This document shows positions 10,114 to 21,499 of a stretch of 64,000 bases of DNA, in pieces. Position 1 is the first letter of the stretch, and each line of letters opens with the position of its first letter. The translations under genes were made by a program, and so were the position numbers. The notes below the pieces were generated by a model. That model was given only the letters and a program-made list of their open reading frames with translations. It was not told the origin of the DNA and searched no databases. Source of the DNA: Gnetum montanum (Eukaryota > Streptophyta > Gnetopsida > Gnetales > Gnetaceae); contig MNCI01005012.1 in NCBI GenBank assembly GCA_015680685.1, forward strand, positions 262,935 to 326,934, in the 5' to 3' direction.

Positions 10114-12161
10114 TATTGAACCCCAAAATTTGGTTAAGTTTTTAATAAATATTTTTGTCAAAGGCATGCATTTCAATTGATTTTATATTGTTAATTAGTG
10201 TTAAATTAATGTTTATTATATTTTAGTTTAGCGATGAGCATTAGTTTATTATTATTAGTTTATTAGTTTATTTTAATTAATATGATATATTATTNTATAT
10301 TTGCAACAACGTTCGCTTGTCACAGCCCAACCAACAATGATTTGGCACTACCATGCATGTATTGTGTAGGGCAGCCACCAAGGGAGAAAATAAAAAAAAT
10401 GAATCAGGCACGTGGGTCTTGCCAAGCATGAAGTAGCACACCCCTCGCATGTGAAATAGAGCCAATGTGCCAACCATGCACAAAAACACAAGTAGATGGT
10501 AAGCACCACCAAAACAATGTCCAACAGGTAGCAACCACAACCTAATCCTAAATGCGAAGGACACAACCAACGTGTAGCTAGAGACAATAACAACCATCAA
10601 AATGCAGCCAATGGTAGCAACAGAAAAATGCCATAATGGAGTACTACTCAATGGATAAAAAATTTACAAGCAATGTGGAAGCTTCCTCAAAGGGATATGC
10701 ATGGTCGACCATGGCATGAATTTGAATTCATTTGAAGGAAAGACAAAAAACTTATGACAAGAGACTTCCTCAAATCCCTAGAGCTCAAGAATTTCATAGC
10801 TTAGGAATTCTGTAAATATATCTCATGTACTATAGCTTGATGGAAGCAACATCAAGTTTTCTATCTCCAAGAAGAAGTCAATAGTGTATCATTTCAAATA
10901 CTAGTGAAACTTCTCATGAATCTTGAGGCTAATGACACAATGAAGTCACTAAAGAATGAGTACAATTCACCATTGGGTTCATATCTCTGCCACTAAAATT
11001 CTCAAGAATAACTCTATACAAAGCATTGCAGGGCAAAGGTAGAATGATGAAAATTGTAAGAGTGACTTTGGATAAGAAGAAAAGACAAAGACAATGCAAG
11101 ATAAAGTGCAGCTGTAACAGCAACAAGCATGAAATTTGCTCCACATGGAGAATGGTGAGGACAATTTGTATTACCAATGCAAAACTTACAAGGCCATCCA
11201 CTGGTATGGCCACGTGGCTATCATCATTAAGCAATCTTAGCTAGGCCTATCTTAAACAAAAAAAATGACAACATAGCGGAGGTTTTGTACAAAAAAGTGC
11301 ACCTATGGGTTTCTTCGGCAATAAATTCATAACAACACTAGTCATCAACAACACCAATACAGAGGATGAACACATGGAGCATCACATACACCTCTTTCAT
11401 CACTTTCATTAAAATCTATATTAATTTAAAATATTAAAAAGCCAAACTTAGTAGTAGTACCGATTATAACAAATTGGTATCGAGTTCTGCAATATCCATA
11501 TATTATTAAAAATATTATTTTAAAACATTGTTAGAGTATAAATACTCCTTCAAACTTTGTATATTTTGTACAACTTGGGATGTGAAATCCTAGGGCCACC
11601 AAGTGCATTTTATGGGGCATCTTTTCTACAACCCAAGGTGTGAAACCCAACGAGCACCAAAGGTGTGTACCCATAATTAATACCCAAAAAAATCCATGTC
11701 AAGTTGAAGTTCAATTTCCCCTTGAAAAATTATTATGTGAGGATTCGTTAAGCTTTGTGGTAACTAAAGACCATTGAATTCCATTGTCAAGCTATTGAGG
11801 TGGCTACACTATGGAAACAACAAGGCAGAATCACAAGATTAGGTGAAGTCTCCCTTGTAATTCTCATAATCTATGTTTTTATTTATGAATTCAATTTGAT
11901 TTAATTATAAATCTTCATTCTTGAACTTGTCATTAGAAGTTAGGGTGAAAATTTATAATTTTACTTATGAGTGACAGACATTAGTGTAGAATTTGTTTAT
12001 ATTCAATTCTAACCATTTATTTTCTTGATGATTTCTTTAACTTTTTAACTGTTCCTTTATAGAATACAACTCGTAGGTCAATCACAGATAAGGTGACAAT
12101 CTCTACAATGAAGGAAAGAAATTTTAAAGGTATTCAACACCGAATTTTTCGTGGCTCCTTA
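10114..12161 (+). repeat. R2 5' LTR
   Basis: Starts TATTGAACCCCAAAA (ancestral TG mutated to TA) and ends ...GGCTCCTTA. It aligns throughout with 14110-16200. The TATA box lies about 1.42 kb in, so U3 is long. The central U3 part (about 10310-11360) has no counterpart in the R1 LTR, whereas both ends do. A single N lies near 10295. Confidence 0.88.
11537..11544 (+). promoter_or_regulatory. R2 5' LTR TATA box
   Basis: TATAAATA within GAGTATAAATAC, preserved at the same position in the 3' LTR (15577-15584) and in the R1 3' LTR. Confidence 0.7.
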
Positions 12162-12165
12162 ATTT

Positions 12166-12183
12166 CGTGCCATTGTTGGGGAG
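12166..12183 (+). other. R2 primer-binding site (tRNA-Asp type, degenerate)
   Basis: TGCCATTGTTGGGGAGG lies a few bases after the 5' LTR. It resembles TGGCGCCGTTGCCGGGGA, the tRNA-Asp PBS of plant Athila/Tat elements. The following GGCTGG...TTAATCA...CATCAAGGGTTC matches the R1 leader. Confidence 0.65.
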
Positions 12184-14109
12184 GCTGGCAAGGTTAATCA
12201 TCATCAAGGGTTCAGTATATTTTTTTAATTTAATTAAACTTTTGAAAAAAATATACATTTTTCCCATTCCATTTCATTTTATTTTCTTTTGTTTTAAATG
12301 GTCTCCCTTAATTATTTTGTTTGTAATTAAAAAATATTTTTTAAAAAAAACGAAAATTATAAATTTTAATTACATATGATATATAATTAAGGGAAAACCA
12401 ATAGTCCACAACTATTACCTTGAAAAATGTAGAGAACAATAGGAAATAATATTGTTAGTTGAGACTATAAAGAATTTAGTAGCATCATTTCTGGAATGCA
12501 AGGGAGAAGGACAACTCCTCCTACCTTGAAATAGGTAGGTTTAAACCCAAAATCCAACTAAAGGTAAGCTTTAGACTAATAAGTATCTCACACATGATAA
12601 ACTTCATTATTTTTAAATAGCATTCTTTAAGTACACTACTCATCAGTCAAGGTAGATACATAGCTCAGTTCAGGTTAATGCTTATTAGTGTTTGATTTCT
12701 ATTAAATACTTACTTGGATGAGTCACTAAGGTGGAAAGAGTGTGTTATATTATACCTTGTTTCTTCATTATTAAAAGGAATCCATTTATATTAAGCCATG
12801 TGAGCAACCCTTACAAAATGAAATTGGCTCCCATAAGAACCTCATGGTTGAAGCTTGTCAGATATTGAATTTCTTGTGGAAAAAAGAAAAAAAAACAAGA
12901 GTGAAAAGAAAAGATAAAACTGAAAGAAAAAAAAAGAGAAGACAAAAAAAAAATGACCCCACAAGATCCTTCAATCATGAGCCAAGCCACACTCTGACAA
13001 GAACCTTACAGTTGGGATGATGCTCTAAGCTCACAATTTTAAGCATCCCACAAGAACCCCCTCTTGTAAGTAGAGTGTTTAAGAGTCAGGCAATGATTAC
13101 CAATAAAATAATGATTCCACTACCTTAGGACTATAGGGTATAACACTAGCAATGATAGAGTAACTCCTCTGTAGTTAGTATTTTAATGTACACCATCACT
13201 TTTATTCATTTCTCTTTCTCTGTTATTTAGTTACTTTACTTTTGCTTCTTTGTACTACTTAGATTATTGTTTTCTTTTTTCTTTTTTCTTTTACCTTATT
13301 TTTAACTTTTTCTATTCCTCTTTTTAATTTTTGTTGTGTTATCTTCTTATTTTCTTTTGCATGGTCATCTCTTTTAACTAATTGTGCTTTTGTGCATGGG
13401 TTTTCTTTGTGTTTTCCATCATGTCTTCCATAGGTATTAGTGGTCGAGATCCCTACTATGGTGACAAATAATGGATACAAACACTCATTTACCCATTGCC
13501 TTTGGTTTTCTCATAGTCATAATATATAAAACCCAAGGAAATTCTTGATTTTGGTATATCCTTTGACCATATCTCTTTTTAATAATTTATCTTTTCTAAT
13601 TAACCCAGGTATGTTCCATACCTTAGCTTAATTAGGGGTGGAGGATAACTAATTAATAGAGGATATAATAGTAGGGTATAACTAATTTGGAAGCTAAACC
13701 AAGATCAAGTTAGGGAATGAGTTAGATGTAAGTAATGCACCTTGGATCCTTAAATCATAGGAAAGGTTTATACCTTAAGGTTAGAAGGCATTCTTGCACC
13801 TAACAAAGCAAACCTTGAAAGGCAAGGTTCACTCCTATCAATCCTAGGTAGGACCTTCCTAACCGAGTTATATGTGGACTCATATCCAAGAATAAGAATT
13901 TATCATCAAAAGAGGAATAAGCATATGTACATAATTAGTAAATAAATCTCTGGAAAGTTAATAATCTATCCTATGTGTTAAAATAACATCTTGGAATAAA
14001 TAACAATAGCATAATTTTATTTTACAGTGATGCATATATTAATGTTTTTATAATTATTATTTTTATCGCCTTTATGGACAGGCACTCGCTAAAGGATAAT
14101 TGGGGGCTG
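12184..14109 (+). other. R2 internal region, non-coding
   Basis: I see no gag or pol motif in any frame. The first about 150 bases resemble the R1 leader, and from about 12390 the sequence follows the R1 3' untranslated region (in reverse orientation at 5250-7040). The join near 12370-12400 is the likely deletion point where the coding region was lost. The last bases, AATTGGGGGCTG at 14098-14109, are the polypurine tract. Confidence 0.75.
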
Positions 14110-14193
14110 TGTTGAACCCCAAAATTTGGTTTAGTTTTTAACAAGCATTTTTGTCAAAGGCATGCATTTCAATTGATTTTATATTGTTAATTA

Positions 14194-14279
14194 NNNNNNN
14201 NNNNNNNNNNNNNNNNNNNNNNNNNNNNNNNNNNNNNNNNNNNNNNNNNNNNNNNNNNNNNNNNNNNNNNNNNNNNNNN
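14194..14279. other. Assembly gap
   Basis: A run of N inside the R2 3' LTR. The same LTR interval in the 5' copy (about 10190-10300) is an AT-rich stretch of about 110 bases, so the gap size is roughly right. Confidence 0.95.
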
Positions 14280-15576
14280 TTGTGGCAACATTGGCTTGTC
14301 ATAGCCTAACCAGCAACAATTTGGCATTGCCATGCATATAACCTGTAGGGCAACCTACCATCCACATGCACAAGCCACCAAGGAAGAAAATAAAAATGAA
14401 AAACAGATTAGGCATGTGGATCTTGCCAAGCACGGAGCAACACAACCCTACATCCGACACCCAAGGTAACAAAACACAAGGCAAGAGCAAGTATGGTGGC
14501 ATGTGAAATGAAGCCAATGTGCCAACCATGTACAGAAACATAGGTAGATGCTAAGCACCACCAAAACAATTTTTGACATGCAACAATCACAACCTAATCC
14601 TACAAGCTAAGAACACAACCAACGTGCAGCCAGAGACAATAACCACCACCAAAATGTAGCCAATGACAGCAATAGAAAAATGCCATAATGGAGTACTACT
14701 TGATGGATCAGAAATTTAGAAGCAACATGGAAGCTTCCTCAAAGGGATATGCATGGCCGACTATGGCATGAATTTGAATTCATTTGCAAGAAAGACAAAA
14801 CTTATGGCAGGAAACTTTCTCAAATCCCTAGAGCTTAAGCATTTCATGGCTTAGAAATTTTGTAAATATATTTCATGTATTGTAGCTCGCTAGAAGCAAC
14901 ATCAATTTTTCTATCTCCAGGAAGAAGTCAATAGTGTATCGTTTCAAATACTAGTGAAACTTCTCATGAATCTTGAGGCTAATGACACAATGAAGTCACT
15001 AAGGAAGGAGTACAATTCACCATTGGGTTCATATCTCTAGCACTGAAATTCTTAGTAATAACTCTATACAAAGCACTATAGGCTAAAGGCAGAATGATGA
15101 AAATTGTAAGAGCAACTTTGGATAAGAAGAAAAGATAAAGACAATGCAAGTTAAAGTGTAGTTACAATAGTAGCAAGCATGACATTTGCTCCACATGGAG
15201 AATAATTTTTATAACCAATGCAAAAATTACAAGGCCATCCACTAGTATGGCCACATGGCTATCATCATTGAACAATCTCATTTGGGCCTATCTTCAATAG
15301 AAAAATGACAGTGTAGCGGAGGTTGTGTACAGAAAAGCACACCTATGGGTTTCTCTGGTAGAAACTTTGTAGCAATACTAGCCATCAACAACATCAATAT
15401 AGAGGATGAACACATGGAGCATCACATACACCTCTTCCACCACTTTCATTAAAATCTATATTAATTTAAAACATTAAAAAGCCAAACTTAGTAGTAGTAC
15501 CAATTATAACGGATTAGTATCAAGTTTTGCAATACCCATATATTATTAAAATAATTATTTTTAGACATTATTAGAG

Positions 15577-15584
15577 TATAAATA
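15577..15584 (+). promoter_or_regulatory. R2 3' LTR TATA box
   Basis: TATAAATA at the position equivalent to 11537-11544 of the 5' LTR. Confidence 0.65.
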
Positions 15585-16200
15585 CTGCTTCAAACTTTGT
15601 CTCTTTTGTACAACCTGGGGTGTGAAACCCTAGGACCACCAAGTGCATTTTATGGGGTATCTTTTCTACAGCCTGGGGTGTGAAACCCAACGAGCACCAA
15701 AGGTGTGTACCCATAATTGATACCCAAACAAATCCACATCAAGTTGAAGTTCAATTTTCCCTTGAAGAATTATTATGTGAGGATTCATTAAGCTTTTTGA
15801 CAACTAAGGACCATTAGAGTCCATTGTTAGGCCATCAAGGTGGCTACACTGTGGAAACAACAAGACATAATCACAAGATTAGGTGAAATCTACCTTGTAA
15901 TTTTCATAATCTATGCTTTTATTTATGATTTCAATTTGATTTAATTATAATCTTCATTCTTGAACTTGTAATTAGAAGTTAGGGTGAAAATTTATAATTT
16001 TACTTATAAGTGATAGACATCAATTTGGGATTTTTTTAGATTCGAATCTAACCATTTATTGTCTTGATGATTTATTTGACTTTTTAACTGTTTCTCCATG
16101 GGATACAACTCATGGATCAGTCACAAACAAGGTAAAAATCTCTACAATGAAGGATAGAAATTTCAAAGGTATCCAGCACCAAGTTTTGCCTAGCTCGTCA

Positions 16201-16205
16201 CTCCT
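16201..16205. repeat. R2 target-site duplication, right copy
   Basis: CTCCT, identical to 10109-10113. Confidence 0.85.
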
Positions 16206-17150
16206 CTAATACCTAGCATGTCCTAGAAAAGATTGAAGAGTCCTTAAATTAGTTGGAGTTGGAATTCTAGATATGAGTCATACTTTCTTGTCATCCATCC
16301 ATATCCCATCTTTAAGAATAACATGTCCTAACACTATGCCACTCGCAACCATCAAGTAACTCTTTTCCCAACTTAATTTTAATTATTTATCAATACATCT
16401 ATCTAATACATGTTTTAGATGTTGTAAGGTTTCATCATAAGTATTCCCATAGACTAAAAAATCATTCATAAAAACCTCAACATGATCTTCTAATGTATTA
16501 GAAAATATTAAGATCATGGCACTTTGGAAAGTAGTTGTTGCATTGCAAATGCCAAAAGGCATTCTTCTATAAGCAAAAGTTCCATAAGGACATGTAAATG
16601 TTATTTTATGTGGTCTTCATGGGTAATGGCTACTTGATTGTAACCACCAAATCCATCCAAATAATAATAATATTTATGTCCTTCTAATTTTTCTTGAATT
16701 TAATCTATATAAGGTAATGGAAAATGGTCTTTCTTTGTGTTTTGGTTCAACCTTCTATAATCTACACAGACTCTCCATTTTCACCCTTTTTTGGAACTAT
16801 AGTAATAGGGCTTACCCATTCACTATTAGCTATTGGATAAATAATCCCTTTTTTCCAAAGTTTTGAAATTTCATCCTTACGAGTTTGTTTTAACACTAGA
16901 TTAATTCATCTTGGGTGAATTCTTACTAGCTTTACATTGTCCTCTAGATACATATGATGTTGGATGAGATTCCTTAGTAAAGGTCCTCATCACTCCATGC
17001 AAATGCCTCAAAATTTATGTGCAAGACTTCTAATAATTTTCTTTCTTACTAATTAGTAAGTTGAATAATTATTATTAATGGTTTATTATGATCTAGGAAC
17101 CATACTTAAGTGTACTAGGTAGTTCTCTAAGATCTAAATAATCTTTATTT
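16206..17150 (-). pseudogene. R1 reverse transcriptase, main part
   Basis: On the minus strand the conserved RT blocks appear in order: SEWVSPITIVPKKG, WRVCVDYRRLN, KDHFPLPYID, YYYYLDGFGGYNQVAI, then EVFMNDFLVYGNTYDETLQH at about 16400-16470. The catalytic box normally reads F-M-D-D-F, and here the first Asp is Asn. Then follow IVLGHVI and LQSFLGHARY, which meets the R2 insertion. Stops and at least two frameshifts are present, and several stops sit at expected Trp or Gln codons. Confidence 0.85.
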
Positions 17151-17329
17151 AAAAGTTGAATTATCTCTCCAATATTCCCTAGCCCCAAAGTCAAAATCTG
17201 GTCAAGGAGATCTTGTTGTTCCTTAGTTGAGGGATCTAAAATTCCTTCCTCAAAACTATTCAACACTAAGGTTTACCTATCTTGTGTCATTGTTGAAGTG
17301 GGTAGAGTGTAGAGCATTCTAGCTTCCTT

Positions 17330-17830
17330 CAAGTCTACATTTAAACGATCTTCTTTTACCTTATCTTATATATTTAGTGTAAAAGTAAGATTAGCAAAGA
17401 AGAGTTGAAGTTGTCCTGATCTACAATTAATTACCACATCAGTTGTAGCTAACCAAGGTCTTGCTAATATAATAGGAAAACAATCAGGATCTTTTACTTC
17501 CTAAACAACAAAGTCAATTGGGTATTTTCCATTTTTTACCTCAATGATCAAGGTCCTTACTATGCTTATTGATTTAACATTTGATCCATCAACCAATTAT
17601 ATTGTCATTTTTACTCCTTTGATATCCTCTATATCAAGTAACCTAGCCATTTCAAGAGGCATAATATTAATAATAGCTCCGAAATCCAATAGGGCATTCT
17701 TAATTTCTTATCCATTTATTTTAATTGGAATGGTAGGAACTATGGGATCTTGGTATTTAGAAATTTCATGATGGACTTTAGATAAGTTGAGAAAGATTAT
17801 CAACCAAATAAACTTGTTTAGGAATTTTTT
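17330..17830 (-). pseudogene. R1 aspartic protease
   Basis: The minus-strand frame reads IPIKINGKEIKNALLDFGAI, then INIMPLEMARLLDI, and further on FPIILARPWLATTDVVINC. This matches plant Ty3 retropepsins. The catalytic D-S-G is D-F-G here, so Ser is replaced by Phe. It would cleave Gag-Pol in virus-like particles. The frame is nearly open over about 160 residues, with a stop inside (MTI*LVDG). Confidence 0.85.
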
Positions 17831-18230
17831 TCCTTTCTTCTCCTAGTGCATAATTCCCTTAAGTATTTAGCATAAAGAGGTGTGTCTTTTACTACTTGTT
17901 CCAAAGGAATATGCAAATGCAATTCACTAAACATTTTTTCAACATGGGCTTTAGTTGTGAAATCTTCTTGTGAACATTTAGGAAAAGGAGGTAAAACTGA
18001 TTGTCTAGAGAATAGTGGTTGTTCTCTTTCCCTAGTTGGTTGATCTTCCTCATTTAATACCTGTGGCCAAACTTCCTCTTGTGTCCCTATCTCTTGAAAT
18101 CTCACCTTCTTTTGGGGTTTAGGTTCAACTGCTTTTCCACTCCTTGTAGTGATGGAATGTAATTGTTCCTTTCCCCTCCTCTGAGATGTAGGATTAGGTT
18201 CAAGTTGGGATGGTAATTCATTTTTATTTA
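17818..18230 (-). pseudogene. R1 gag-protease linker region
   Basis: A 95-residue open frame at 18105-17818 contains LPPFPKCSQEDFTTKAHVEK, then LHLHIPLEQVVKDTPLYAKY and LRELCTRRRK. This is the conserved segment that precedes protease in Athila/Tat-like Gag-Pol ('PFP...FK LHINIPF...MP YAKFLKE'). It runs into the protease region. Confidence 0.75.
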
Positions 18231-18234
18231 AGTA

Positions 18235-19318
18235 ATGAAATCTTTTTCAAGTCTCACTCATGAACTATCTACTTTCTTCTATGAAGGAAGTGAGGCTTTG
18301 GATGAGTTTATCCCAGTGTTAATTAGTTGGATTCTTAAATGGCCTAAAATTATTTTGAAAATATTGTTGTGGATAAAACAATCATTGAGGAAAGGTCATT
18401 CTTGGTTGGCACTTATATTGTTAGAAAGCCTTTACTCACTCTTGCATTTCCTCTTGACAATATAACAAGGATGGGTAGGTTGTATGGTCATGTTGCAAAC
18501 TATCACAAATGCTACATGTTTCACTTTGAATTCCAAGAGCTTGTTTTTTAATCAATCATGTCAACTCATCCACTTTTTTATTTAACTGTTCTATTTTTTG
18601 GATCATGCCTTGCATAATGTTGGGTTTTGGTCAACATTTACTTTGATCTACTAATGAATCTATAATCCTCCAACCATCTTTTGGTTTCACATTCAAAATA
18701 TTTCCTCCACATGCAAAGTCAACATTTCTCCTAAAATAAGGTAATAAGCCTTCTACAAATATTTGAATTAATTAATGGACTAGAAATCAATGTTTTGGAT
18801 TCTTTAAACACAATCCTTTATATCTGTCAAATGTACTCTCATAGTCTTCATCCTCATGTTGGATAAAACTCATTAATTACTTCCTCAATGAATACATCCT
18901 ATCATTAGAAAGAAATCCTTTTAGAAAAGCAATCTTAAATTCATCTCATGAACTAATTTGTATTCTAAGGGTTTGTAGCAAAAAATCAACTTTGTCTTTC
19001 AAAGTTGATTTGAAAGCAATCATTTTAGTTCTATCCCCACTCTAAGGTGCTACCATGGCTAATGTGGTTTCAAATTCTCTTATGTGAGTAACTGGATCTT
19101 CATCATTTTTTCCTTAAAAATAGGTAATAAGTGAATATTTTTAGCCTTTTCATCCCTTCCTTATGCAAAAACCAATATTCCTTGAGGTATAATGGATGTT
19201 CTTTAATTCAATAACTCTCTAATGGTTTGTATAGGGTAGGGTTGGCCAATTGGAACATTGGAACTCAAACTACCAAAGGAAAGAGGAATTGAACCTAAGG
19301 TAAATGGGGGAAGTGTAT
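18235..19318 (-). pseudogene. R1 gag, C-terminal part
   Basis: Minus-strand residues FIQHEDEDYESTFDRYKGLC, GLLPYFRRNVDFACGG and KPKDGWRIIDSLVDQ are a classic plant retrotransposon gag domain. They are followed by a CCHC-type knuckle, CSICDSLQHDHTTYP, in which the last Cys is Tyr. The upstream edge at 19318 abuts the R3 TSD. The residues before it (YMMGSSSH at about 39940-39965) continue on the other side of R3, and the text DTLPPFTLGSIPLSFG resumes here. Confidence 0.82.
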
Positions 19319-19323
19319 CATGT
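19319..19323. repeat. R3 target-site duplication, left copy
   Basis: CATGT. The right copy at 39933-39937 reads AATGT, a single difference. Confidence 0.7.
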
Positions 19324-20239
19324 TGATGAGTTTTGGTTTGTCGCATCGACTGGGCCCTAGCAACAAGGCCCTGTTGAGGTAGTCTCTTGCATTGATGAGC
19401 CCTCGTCGACATAGTTAATTACATCAATGTGGCCCTATTGACGTAGGGGTCTATCCTGGTCTATAAATACGAGCCACCAGCTACATTTATGGCAATCAAT
19501 TCTCATAGTAGTAGCAAAGCTCTTGTAGTTTGTCCATTTGAAAGTTAGAATATTTTTCTCAAGTGCCTGTAGTAGGAGTTATTGAGTGTATAGATCTTTA
19601 TTTGAGCATTGTTGTACCTAAGCACACCAATGTGTGTAGCAATAAAGACAAGATTTCTAATAAACCTTGCAACATTCTAGATAGATTAAATATTTCATTT
19701 ATGCATTTAATGTTTTCAATTACTTATTCATTATTTTCCAATAATTAAGCTAATTAAGATAATTGGCCAAGATAACCTAGATAGATTAAATACATAGGTA
19801 CGACCGCTTTGAGCGTAACATGTATTCACTTAGTAATCCCAACAATATTATTACTTGGTACACTCAGTAGCATAGTTCTTGGTAACCCAGCAGTGGATAC
19901 ATGGGTTTAGGACATGTATATAAAGTGGAACCAAATACTTATGTTAGGATCAACTAGAGGCCAGTAGGTTGGTTACATTGAATTAGCCATTATATTACCT
20001 TATCTTTATCTCTATTCAAGCACCAAGACTATAAAACATAAAACTATAAACTCAATTACACTTAACCATACCATGTGCTTCACAAGTGTAATTGGAAAGA
20101 CAACCAATGACCTTAGGGCAAGGTTCAATGCCTAGAAGGCTAGTGCACTAGAAACTATAAAGTCCAAGGAATTTGACCAAATCATGCGTGAACACTTGTG
20201 ATTCATATAGTTGGTTGTAGGGTACCTTGTCATTCATCA
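19324..20239 (+). repeat. R3 5' LTR
   Basis: Begins TGATGAGTTTTGGTTTG and ends ATTCATCA. U3 is only about 138 bp and is made of repeated blocks built on GTCGAC/GGCCC-like motifs, followed by the TATA box at 19462-19469 and a long R-U5. It pairs with 38994-39932. Confidence 0.88.
19462..19469 (+). promoter_or_regulatory. R3 LTR TATA box
   Basis: TATAAATA in GGTCTATAAATACGAG, preserved in the 3' LTR (GTCTATAAATACAAG at about 39143-39158). Confidence 0.75.
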
Positions 20240-20240
20240 T

Positions 20241-20258
20241 TGGCACCGTTGTCGAGGA
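20241..20258 (+). other. R3 primer-binding site (tRNA-Asp type)
   Basis: TGGCACCGTTGTCGAGGA begins one base after the LTR. It differs by a few transitions from the canonical tRNA-Asp PBS. Confidence 0.8.
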
Positions 20259-20393
20259 AATTGTTTGTTGAAACATTCATTATTTAGGTTTAGTAAATAC
20301 CATTAATATCATTGTATGAACCTCAAGGTTAATATCATTCCTGCTATACATAGAATTATAAAAGCACATTGATGTTTTATTTCATATTGCAAA

Positions 20394-20470
20394 ATGTCTT
20401 CTTCTTCTCAAAGATGTAAAGATGTCAAACCACTGGTCCCACAGGAGTGCAAAGTGGTATATACTCATTG
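20394..20470 (+). pseudogene. R3 gag, N-terminal start
   Basis: An ATG at 20394 opens MSSSSQRCKDVKPLVPQECK, then VVYT, until R4 interrupts. The frame continues after the R4 right TSD at 28962 with LDEYVLDFTFIL. I chose this start because it is the first ATG after the PBS leader and joins cleanly across R4. Confidence 0.65.
20466..20470. repeat. R4 target-site duplication, left copy
   Basis: CTCAT. The right copy at 28957-28961 reads CTTAT. Confidence 0.7.
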
Positions 20471-21307
20471 ATGAGTGGCAAGGTACCCCTACACTCAACC
20501 ATACGAATATGAGTGCTTCACGCACGATCCGATCGAACTCCGCAAATGGATAGTTGTGGTATCTAGACAGTTACTCATAGATCACAGTTCGCTATCTTTC
20601 CACCTTGACTAGTATTAGCTTTGTCACATATGGTTTAGTCCAGAGTGAGGTGTATGATGTGTTCCTACACTAATGCTACTCCTAGGTATGATGGGAAATA
20701 ATATCAACTAAGCTAGGAGAGAGAGGGTGAGAGAGAATCTAAACTAGCCTAAGTGCGATGAGCATCCATTTCTTAATCATTCGTACACATCTTGGACCTC
20801 GTGCACGACTACCACTGGGATTACCAAGTGTGTGGCCTAGGTACACTACTAGGTTACCAAGTAATCACACTTAAATGCTCGTGATTAATTCGTACTCATT
20901 CCGTGTTACTAGGAGATAAGGGTAGAGAGATATTAACTAAGAAAGTAATAAATAATAATAACAATTAAATAATTAAGCTAAGTGGATGCTGCAATGATGA
21001 AGTAATCTCAATCTTTATTGTTGGTCATGTGCATGTCCAAGTATGTCACACTCAAATAAAGATGTCGTACAATTACAATCATCACACTGCAGGCATGCAC
21101 TGGGAGAAAGGGTTGAGAGGAAAAATTGACAAAAAGTCCCTACCTTAATACTAAAACTCCATTCTAAACCAAATCCGCCTACCTCTTATTTATAAATGAG
21201 GAGACAGGCCATGATATCACGTATTTGATATCAGCGTCTAGGCTATGATATCACGTACACGATATCGTGTGGGTCTGATATCATAGCCAATAATTCATGA
21301 CTCATCA
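20471..21307 (-). repeat. R4 3' LTR
   Basis: Plus-strand ends are TGATGAGTGGC and GACTCATCA, a perfect 7-bp terminal inverted repeat. On the minus strand a short U3 (about 110 bp) contains several GATATC palindromes within ACGATATCGT- and ACGTGATATCA-like units, then TATA. It aligns with 28333-28956. Confidence 0.88.
21190..21197 (-). promoter_or_regulatory. R4 LTR TATA box
   Basis: TTTATAAATAAG on the minus strand, about 110 bp from the LTR start and directly downstream of the GATATC palindromes. Confidence 0.7.
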
Positions 21308-21318
21308 TACCTCCACAA
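21308..21318 (-). other. R4 polypurine tract
   Basis: Minus-strand TTGTGGAGGTA abuts the 3' LTR. It corresponds to ATGGGGGTA in R3 and GTGGGGGTA in R6. Confidence 0.6.
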
Positions 21319-21499
21319 CTGAATGAAAACTTGTTCTCGAGTTAAAGTGAGAACAAGCTCCATTGATTACACAGTGGATAGGTATGGGATTATTGACTGA
21401 CTAGAATGGATTCATGCCACAGTGTGGAATTAGAACAAAATTGAGACACAACACAAAGAATGCAAAAGAAAATCCTATAACTACAAAATTGGGTGGAAC

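Larger units (their letters stand above)
10114..16200 (+). mobile_element. R2, non-autonomous LTR element
   Basis: Two LTRs of about 2.05-2.09 kb (10114-12161 and 14110-16200) flank only 1.95 kb of internal DNA, with an exact CTCCT TSD. The element has a degenerate tRNA-Asp PBS after the first LTR and a purine tract before the second, but no gag or pol. Its LTR ends, PBS-adjacent leader and 3' internal region match R1. R2 is therefore an internally deleted relative of R1's family, mobilised in trans, and it landed inside a member of that family. It resembles a LARD in structure. Confidence 0.88.
14110..16200 (+). repeat. R2 3' LTR
   Basis: Starts TGTTGAACCCC and ends TAGCTCGTCA, with intact TG and CA termini. 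It is interrupted by an assembly gap of Ns at about 14194-14279. The TATA box is at 15577-15584. It matches the 5' LTR with scattered substitutions and few indels. Confidence 0.88.

Noticed and set aside
10277-10651. Minus-strand 124-residue hydrophobic frame in the R2 5' LTR
   Set aside because: It is not preserved as an open frame in the paired 3' LTR, where only shorter shifted frames occur, and it resembles no known protein.
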